A stretch of DNA of 64,000 bases from JBDTVS01 sp040007095 (lineage in GTDB: Bacteria > Acidobacteriota > Vicinamibacteria > Vicinamibacterales > CAVVIG01): the NCBI GenBank assembly GCA_040007095.1, contig JBDTVS010000190.1:61327-125326 (forward strand), read 5' to 3'. Numbering within the stretch: position 1 is the stretch's first letter; every line of letters begins with the position of its first letter. Below, one piece after another: positions 58,999-64,000 of this stretch. The position numbers and the translations under genes are program-made. Under the pieces are notes generated by a model, which was given only the letters and a program-made list of their open reading frames with translations, was not told the origin of the DNA and did not search any database.

Positions 58999-60945
58999 CT
59001 AGCGCAGCAGCTCACAGTCGCCGACCTGAATGCCCACGCTACGCAGGTCCCCGCTTCCGGCGATGTACAGCGCGGGTTGCCACGTGCGGTCCATCTTGAG
59101 ATCGATGCGCTTGAAGCGCGTCAGCGGATCGGTCTCTCGCAGGGCGACGCTGATCGTGCTCCATGATTCGCCGACGAGTATCCGGCCCTGATCTGCGCCG
59201 GCGACCATCACTTCCACCCCCATTGGTGCGACGGCGCGGGTTTGTGTCGGCACGCGGACTTGGATGTTGGCGTGCGTGACGTCTCCCGGCACGAACAGGC
59301 TTGCGTAGCGTCCCGTCCATCGGAACCTCCGCCCATCGCTCCCGGTCTCCCAACCATAAAATCCGTCGACCGCCTGTGACGCACCGGGCTCAATGTGTCC
59401 GCGTGCTCCGCTGATGATCGCCGCCAGGAGAATGCCGCCGGCGAGTGCCGCGCTCGTGCGTCGCCACGCCAGCGGTGCGCAGGGGGCTTGACGGGATCCC
59501 GTGGGCGCCGCGACCCACAGAATCGAGCCCGCAAGACCGACGACGAGGCCGAACTGGATCCAGAAGGGGAACGCCACCTCGTCGACGAGGAGAGGATGCC
59601 CGGTCAAACACGTGCCGAGCAGGGCGATGATGCCCGCGGTGCTGCCAAGCAGCCGCGCGTCGCGCGGCCGTTCGCCGAGCGCGCGAATGGCCGGCCAGAG
59701 TCCGGCGCCGGTCCATGCAGCGAAGAGCGCAAGTCCCGCCAGCCCTAATTCCGCCCCTACCTGCAGAAAGTAGTTATGCGCGTTCTCGGCGCCGTAACTC
59801 CAGGCCAGCTGAGGACCGAGAAACAGCCGCGACATCCGGTAATACTGGCCCATGCCGACGCCGAACAGCGGCCGGGCCGCCACCATCCTGAGGCTGGCCG
59901 CATTGAATTCGGTGCGGAAGCCAGCCCCGCGATACGTCGGGTCTCGTTCGAGGAGACTGGCGCGCAAGGCGCCCGCCGCCAGCGCCAGCACCACGACAGA
60001 GGCAAACGCGGCCAGCCGCCACTTCGGCTGCCACGTGGACGAGGCGATCCAGGCGACAGCCACGGCAGCCGTCACGCCGAGCGCAGCCAGTGCGGTTCGC
60101 GACTCGGAGAACCACAGGCCGACGGCCGTGGTGGCAATCGCGACGAGCCAGGGCGCCCGCTTCCAGCCGCGGGCGCGGGCCGCCATCCCCACTGCCAGGC
60201 ACAGCACCATCACGAAATAGCTTCCGGCGGCGTTGACATCCGCGACGTGCGCGCTGACGCGATAGCCGATACGGGAGTACCGCGCCAGGATCCCCGCGGG
60301 TGCGACGCCGAACCAGAGCAGGACACTCGAACAACCGGCCGCGGCGGCGGAGAGGGCCAGGGCCGCCGGCAGCCGCTCGGCGAGCCGAGGCCGCTGGCGG
60401 AACAGCGTGACCGTCGCGGCCATGAGCCCAAGGCCTTCCAGCAGCCGCGCACCATCCACCAGTCCCACTCGGTCGCCCAGGAAGTCGGTGTGGTAATACG
60501 CGTACAGCACCACGTTGCCGGTCCGTACAAGCAAGTCCTGATACGCTGCGATTTGCCACGCCAGCCCGATCATCGAGCCGACGATGCACGAGGCCAGGAG
60601 CCATCCGAGGGTGGGCGCTACGCTCGGGCCGCGTCGGTCGGTCGGCGCCGAGAGCAGCCAGCCTGTGAAGAACGCCAGCACGAGCGCTTCACTGACTCTG
60701 AAGTGGTCCAGGCCGACAAACGCCGTGAGGAACTGGTCGAGCGGCACGGTCGCCGCGACGAGGAGCAGACCGGCAGCGGGGGAGATCAGACTCGTGAACA
60801 GGACCGCGGCCACGGCCAGCTTGATCCACACGGGGATCGAAAAGATGAGCACCGCGATGGTGAACCACCCCGGAAGCATTACGAGAGCAATTCTCAAGGC
60901 CGGCGAGCGCCAGACCAAAGCCGGCGGCTCCTCGCCGCTACGCAT
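58999..60945 (-). CDS. O-antigen ligase (WaaL/Wzy-like) membrane protein with C-terminal beta-domain
   Basis: The 648-residue protein has about twelve membrane segments. Residues to about 480 carry ligase/polymerase hallmarks: WFSESRTALAALGV, then a large periplasmic loop, then YGAENAHNYFLQVGAELGLAG with the conserved His near residue 385. The last 120 residues (from about 530) form a beta-domain: GFYGWETGSDGRRFRWTG and ANIQVRVPTQTRAV. It resembles insert A of the glycosyltransferase at 17483. In an ABC-type pathway it would join the finished O-chain to lipid A-core. Its start overlaps the upstream coiled-coil gene by 8 bases. Confidence 0.8.
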   Translation of the reverse strand: MRSGEEPPALVWRSPALRIALVMLPGWFTIAVLIFSIPVWIKLAVAAVLFTSLISPAAGLLLVAATVPLDQFLTAFVGLDHFRVSEALVLAFFTGWLLSAPTDRRGPSVAPTLGWLLASCIVGSMIGLAWQIAAYQDLLVRTGNVVLYAYYHTDFLGDRVGLVDGARLLEGLGLMAATVTLFRQRPRLAERLPAALALSAAAAGCSSVLLWFGVAPAGILARYSRIGYRVSAHVADVNAAGSYFVMVLCLAVGMAARARGWKRAPWLVAIATTAVGLWFSESRTALAALGVTAAVAVAWIASSTWQPKWRLAAFASVVVLALAAGALRASLLERDPTYRGAGFRTEFNAASLRMVAARPLFGVGMGQYYRMSRLFLGPQLAWSYGAENAHNYFLQVGAELGLAGLALFAAWTGAGLWPAIRALGERPRDARLLGSTAGIIALLGTCLTGHPLLVDEVAFPFWIQFGLVVGLAGSILWVAAPTGSRQAPCAPLAWRRTSAALAGGILLAAIISGARGHIEPGASQAVDGFYGWETGSDGRRFRWTGRYASLFVPGDVTHANIQVRVPTQTRAVAPMGVEVMVAGADQGRILVGESWSTISVALRETDPLTRFKRIDLKMDRTWQPALYIAGSGDLRSVGIQVGDCELLR

Positions 60946-61591
60946 GGCCCGAGCCGCGGTCAGGCAACGCCTGCATCACCTCATCCAACTGTCGGCGAAG
61001 CTCGGCCACCTGAGTCTCGAGGTCCGACACGCGCGTCTCGTGTCTTCGTTCGCGCGCCAGCAGCGCTTCGGTCCGCTTCATGGTTTCGTCGGCCACGGCG
61101 TTGATCGCGCCCGAAAGCCCGCGCAGCAGTCCTGCGACCTTGCGGTCGCGCGTATCGACGTAGGGAGTGATCTGCTGAAGAAACATCACCAGCAGGCTCT
61201 CGAACGAGACGAGCGCCTCCGCCTGGTCCCGCACGACGGCGAGCGTGGTCTCGATCGATTCACGCGTCTGTCGGGCGACAGGAACGCTCCGGTTGACGTG
61301 GTCGACCACCGCCGAATTGAACGCCTGCTGCCGGCCGAACAGCGGCGCGACGACGCGGCGCACGGCGGCCGCGAATCGACCGCGCAGGCCGACTCCCGCG
61401 GGCGGCTCGTCGATTTCCCAGAGTGTGTTAAGCGGTCCAATCTGATGTTCGTCGAAGGGGGGCGGCGGGTGGGGGAACGAGGCCGGAAGCGCTTGAATGG
61501 CGCGGTCGAGGCGGGTGAGCGCGTCGTTGTAGTCGCGATCCGCACTGTCGCGCTCGGCCTTCAGCAGCTCGAGATCGTCCTCCTTTCTCAC
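60938..61591 (-). CDS. Coiled-coil protein of unknown function
   Basis: The 217-residue soluble protein begins with a charged helix (VRKEDDLELLKAERDSADRD), has a Pro-rich spacer (PASFPHPPPPFDEHQIGPL), a helical middle (RQTRESIETTLAVVRDQAEAL) and a C-terminal coiled coil (ETRVSDLETQVAELRRQLDE). No catalytic motif was seen. Similar N-terminal coiled coils occur in proteins that measure or cap polysaccharide chains, but I cannot assign it to them. GTG 61591 overlaps a preceding small ORF (GTGA); GTG 61597 is an alternative. It is upstream of and coupled to the ligase-like gene. Confidence 0.6.
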   Translation of the reverse strand: MRKEDDLELLKAERDSADRDYNDALTRLDRAIQALPASFPHPPPPFDEHQIGPLNTLWEIDEPPAGVGLRGRFAAAVRRVVAPLFGRQQAFNSAVVDHVNRSVPVARQTRESIETTLAVVRDQAEALVSFESLLVMFLQQITPYVDTRDRKVAGLLRGLSGAINAVADETMKRTEALLARERRHETRVSDLETQVAELRRQLDEVMQALPDRGSGHA

Positions 61592-61689
61592 AGCCACCGC
61601 GTTTCACAACCAACCCCGAGGTCGCGGAGAGCGCTGCGCACCAAGCGCCCTGCCAGGGTCGCACCGACCTCTGCGTTGATCGTGGTCAC
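61588..61689 (-). CDS. Possible 33-residue small ORF between thiG and the coiled-coil gene
   Basis: The GTG overlaps the thiG stop (GTGA) and its own TGA overlaps the GTG of the coiled-coil gene (GTGA). The peptide (TTINAEVGATLAGRLVRSAL then RDLGVGCETRWL) has a plausible amphipathic helix. It fills the gap exactly, and the double overlap is suggestive. No family was recognised. Confidence 0.35.
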   Translation of the reverse strand: MTTINAEVGATLAGRLVRSALRDLGVGCETRWL

Positions 61690-62468
61690 CGTCCGACCAT
61701 GCCCTCGATCGGGCTGCTCGCAGTCGCGTACATCTTGCGGGGGATCCGGCCGGCAAGGTATGCCAGTCGACCCGCGCGGACCGCCAGATTCATCGCCTCG
61801 GCCATGGCCACCGGGTCCTGCGCTCCGGCGATCGCGGTGTTCATCAATACCCCGTCGGCGCCGATTTCCATCGCCACCGCCGCGTCTGACGCGGTGCCGA
61901 CGCCCGCGTCGATGATGAGCGGGACGCGCGCGAATTCACGGATGATTCGAAGATTGTTGGTGTTCTGGATGCCCAGGCCCGAGCCGATGGGCGCGCCCAG
62001 CGGCATCACCGCCGCCGCGCCCGCCTCTTCGAGCTTGCGGCACACCACGGGGTCGTCGGTCGTGTAGGGCAGGACCACGAATCCTTCCCGAGCCAGCACG
62101 CGGGTCGCCTCGATCAGCGCCTCGTTGTCCGGGAACAACGTCCGCTCGTCGCCGATCACTTCGAGCTTCACCCAATTCGAGAGCCCGGCCTCGCGGCCGA
62201 GCCTGGCGGTGCGAATGGCTTCATCGGCGGTGTAGCAGCCCGCCGTGTTCGGCAGAAGGAAATACCTGGACGTGTCGATATGGTCCAGCAGCGATTCTTT
62301 CGTCCTGTCCGAGATGTTCACGCGCCGGACCGCGACGGTGATCATGTCTGCGCCCGATGCGTCGTGCGCGCGCACCATCATCCCGTGCGACGAGTACTTG
62401 CCGGTGCCGACGATGAGCCTGGACGAAAAGGTCCGGTCGGCGATAACCAGGGTGTCTGATGAACTCAT
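61686..62468 (-). CDS. thiG: Thiazole synthase
   Basis: The 260-residue TIM-barrel enzyme joins DXP, the ThiS thiocarboxylate and dehydroglycine to form the thiazole of thiamine. It has FSSRLIVGTGKYSS, Lys101 in NWVKLEVIGD (the residue that forms the Schiff base with DXP), VLPYTTDDPVV, AVMPLGAPIGSGLGIQN and IIDAGVGTASDAAVAMEIG. The ATG at 62468 gives the usual family length; in-frame starts further up (for example 62495) add residues not conserved in the family. It lies downstream of thiS on the same strand. The other thiazole genes (thiF, thiH/thiO, dxs) are not in this window. Confidence 0.95.
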   Translation of the reverse strand: MSSSDTLVIADRTFSSRLIVGTGKYSSHGMMVRAHDASGADMITVAVRRVNISDRTKESLLDHIDTSRYFLLPNTAGCYTADEAIRTARLGREAGLSNWVKLEVIGDERTLFPDNEALIEATRVLAREGFVVLPYTTDDPVVCRKLEEAGAAAVMPLGAPIGSGLGIQNTNNLRIIREFARVPLIIDAGVGTASDAAVAMEIGADGVLMNTAIAGAQDPVAMAEAMNLAVRAGRLAYLAGRIPRKMYATASSPIEGMVGR

Positions 62469-62548
62469 AAGTACGATCCGATCTCCAACGACCATCTGCG
62501 CCTTTCGCCGGGGCACACGCCCCAATCGTCGCGCTGGTGCGACGCCGT

Positions 62549-62576
62549 CGAGAAGCAGCCTGTTTCAGGCTTCTCG
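62549..62576 (-). terminator. Stem-loop spanning the thiS stop codon
   Basis: On the minus strand CGAGAAGCCTG (62576-62566) pairs with CAGGCTGCTTCTCG (62562-62549) around an AAA loop with a small bulge. The thiS stop (62567-62565) falls at the tip. No T-run follows, so termination is uncertain; partial attenuation between thiS and thiG is possible. Confidence 0.4.
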
Positions 62577-62837
62577 CGAACGCCGCAAGAACAAAGCCGC
62601 CGAGCTCTGGGCCTCAGACGTTGAGGTGCCAGCGCTCTGACCTCCCCCCACGAAGTTGACGATTTCCAGCTGATCGCCCGCGTTGATCGTCGTCTGGTCG
62701 AACGCTGCGCGCTTTAACACGACGAGGTTGTGCTCGATCGCCACGCGCCGCGCGTCGATCTCGAGCCGGACGAGCAATTCGCTGACAGTCAGCGGACCGT
62801 CCAGCTCATGTTGGTCGCCGTTCAGCGTGATGGTCAC
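62565..62837 (-). CDS. thiS: Sulfur carrier protein ThiS with a 24-residue C-terminal extension
   Basis: The protein has 90 residues. The first 66 are a complete ThiS beta-grasp protein (MTITLNGDQHELDG, LTVSELLVRLEIDARRVAIE) that reaches the family's terminal EIVNFVGGG at residues 58-66. Normally ThiS ends there, and the terminal glycine is adenylated and thiocarboxylated. Here the frame continues for 24 residues (QSAGTSTSEAQSSAALFLRR then SREA). Either the tail must be removed by a peptidase or the protein is inactive. A changed stop codon (TAG to CAG at codon 67) or a sequencing error could produce this. The GTG start is 185 bases from the next upstream gene. Confidence 0.85.
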   Translation of the reverse strand: MTITLNGDQHELDGPLTVSELLVRLEIDARRVAIEHNLVVLKRAAFDQTTINAGDQLEIVNFVGGGQSAGTSTSEAQSSAALFLRRSREA

Positions 62838-62901
62838 GAATCGTGCTTCATTTTAGAACGTTTTTGCCCAGCGCATGGTCGTACGACAACGGAAGGCTTT
62901 G

Positions 62902-62989
62902 GAACCACAAAGAACACGAAGATCACAAAGGCTGTTTTGCTTCCCGATCTGGAGAACGCCTTGGTGCCCTTTGTGCTCTTAGTGGTTCG
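62902..62989. repeat. CACAAAG-type inverted repeat element, copy 2
   Basis: GAACCACAAAGAACACGAAG then ATCACAAAGG opens the element, and CCCTTTGTGCTCTTAGTGGTTC, about 30 bases on, is its reverse complement with few mismatches. It occupies the gap between thiS and the DUF3108 gene. It shares the AACCACAAAG core with copy 1 at 58901-58967. Confidence 0.6.
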
Positions 62990-63022
62990 ACTTGACCGGA
63001 TACAGCGCGCGGGCCACCGGTC

Positions 63023-63829
63023 CTACTTGACTTCGTGAAGCGTGAGGCTGAAGGACCCGATCGGCAGCTCGGCCTGCAGTTTCATCGGCAGCCTTCGGGC
63101 ATCGTTCGACATCCAGAGGGCGAAGTTTCGTCCTTGCGGCTTTCCGGCCGCGTCGGTGATGGCGAGTTTCAGCTTCCATGCCGCCGCTTCTCCCATCGGC
63201 GTCTTGATCCGCTCGGCGGGCGCGACATCCACCTGCACCTTGTAGTTCGTGCCGTTGTCGGTGACCGGCATGGTGATGCGCGCGCCGTTTTCGAGCGGGA
63301 TCGCGCGAAGCACGTAGATCGCCGACAAGGCATCCTGGACATACGGTTGAACGGCGAAGGTGTCGGTGACCTTGCCCGAGGACTCGTACTCGAAGAACAC
63401 CTTGTGCGCGGCGTGATCGAAGCGAGAGGTCTTGAAGCGATGCCGGTTGCCTTCTTCGCTGTAGACGGAGCCGCGCTGAGGCAGCAGCGTGTAGACGTCC
63501 ACCAGCGTGTCCATCTTGTAATACAGGGAATAGAGCTTCGAGACCAGCGCCGAGGGTCGTCCCTCGGCGACGATGTAGTAGGCCGTGGAGTCGAACGAGG
63601 GCTTCTTTTCCTTGACCGTCGTCGTGACGGTGCCCGCCGTAACGTAGGAGAGCCACGAGACGTCGTAGATCAACGTCTCGCCGACCTGGAATGGCACCGT
63701 GCGCTCCGTGCGCCGAGCCTGAGGAGCCGGAGTCTTCGGCGTGGGCGCCGGCCGGCGCGAACGCTGAGCCTCGAGCGTGAGCGGCGCGAGCAGCCCGGCC
63801 GCCAGCGCGACCGTCAGGAGACGCTTCAT
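63023..63829 (-). CDS. Exported DUF3108 protein
   Basis: The 268-residue protein has a cleavable signal peptide (MKRLLTVALAAGLLAPLTLEA) and a basic Pro-rich linker before the DUF3108 domain, which begins PFQVGETLIYDVSWLSYVTAG and continues with VYSEEGNRHRFKTSRFDH and PMGEAAAWKLKLAITD. DUF3108 proteins are periplasmic beta-proteins of unknown function. It is separated from thiS by a repeat element and is unlikely to share its function. Upstream, 63830-64000 shows no recognisable gene, only a short GC-rich leader with no clear promoter. Confidence 0.85.
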   Translation of the reverse strand: MKRLLTVALAAGLLAPLTLEAQRSRRPAPTPKTPAPQARRTERTVPFQVGETLIYDVSWLSYVTAGTVTTTVKEKKPSFDSTAYYIVAEGRPSALVSKLYSLYYKMDTLVDVYTLLPQRGSVYSEEGNRHRFKTSRFDHAAHKVFFEYESSGKVTDTFAVQPYVQDALSAIYVLRAIPLENGARITMPVTDNGTNYKVQVDVAPAERIKTPMGEAAAWKLKLAITDAAGKPQGRNFALWMSNDARRLPMKLQAELPIGSFSLTLHEVK

Positions 63830-64000
63830 GGAAAAATCGTACCACAGCGGCGCGCATCCGGCGCCGGACCGCGCTCGATGGTGGATCAGCTTCAGTATTC
63901 AATCTCTACCTCGACACAGACGCCCCAAGTAGCCCGTGGGAAAGCCCGTCTGCATTCGGCGAGCGCTGCATCCCGCTTCCCACCCCAACGCGGGTGCCGC

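Overview
The window is GC-rich, densely coded DNA that looks like a chromosome segment of a Gram-negative soil or sediment bacterium. The combination of a large ABC-type O-antigen locus, translationally coupled genes, a Tat/lipoprotein exported pair and DUF3108/thiSG housekeeping genes suggests Acidobacteriota, perhaps Vicinamibacteria. That placement is inference, because no rRNA or marker phylogeny is present. No transposase, integrase, tRNA, rRNA or CRISPR array was seen.

Layout. (1) 2-1018: 3' part of glutamine-dependent NAD synthetase. (2) 1023-6644: Wzm/Wzt-type ABC exporter, a methyltransferase, a UDP-sugar dehydrogenase family enzyme and a second methyltransferase. (3) 6692-19657: FkbM and class I methyltransferases, two large GT-C-like membrane proteins, a beta-propeller-like protein, a polyprenyl-phosphate GT2 and a glycosyltransferase whose catalytic fold is split by two beta-domains. 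(4) 19661-29646: AsnB amidotransferase, zinc-ribbon methyltransferase, a wecE-GT2-wecD block for dTDP-Fuc4NAc, a membrane protein and a heparinase II/III enzyme. (5) 29764-48403: SGNH hydrolases, a bi-domain oxidoreductase, GT4/GT2 enzymes including three multidomain fusions, and a second heparinase II/III protein. (6) 48357-50315 (minus): a GT-C-like membrane protein carrying a dockerin-like calcium repeat. (7) 50366-55886: GT2, a second AsnB, a WecA-like initiating phosphoglycosyltransferase fused to a truncated CapD-like half, and a DUF218 protein. (8) 55891-60945: a Tat-exported five-blade-propeller protein, an M1-like lipoprotein that lost its zinc site, and an O-antigen-ligase-like protein. 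(9) 60938-63829 (minus): coiled-coil protein, thiG, thiS with an unusual tail, and a DUF3108 protein.

How it fits together. A polyprenyl-phosphate initiator (53139), cytoplasmic glycosyltransferases, sugar-nucleotide enzymes (uronate-type dehydrogenase, WecE/WecD, bi-domain oxidoreductase, AsnB), about ten methyltransferase domains, a Wzm/Wzt exporter with a carbohydrate-binding tail, and a WaaL-like ligase together describe an ABC-transporter-dependent surface polysaccharide that is probably rich in methyl groups, amides and uronic acid. Heparinase-like enzymes, SGNH hydrolases and GT-C proteins probably trim or decorate it in the periplasm. From 1023 to 48403 almost every gene is on the plus strand, and most starts overlap the previous stop by 1-11 bases.

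Most notable: two kinds of accessory beta-domain recur in otherwise unrelated proteins of the locus; a dockerin-like repeat sits inside a membrane glycosyltransferase; ThiS continues 24 residues past its GG terminus; and several intergenic gaps carry long perfect inverted repeats, some together with very short coupled reading frames.
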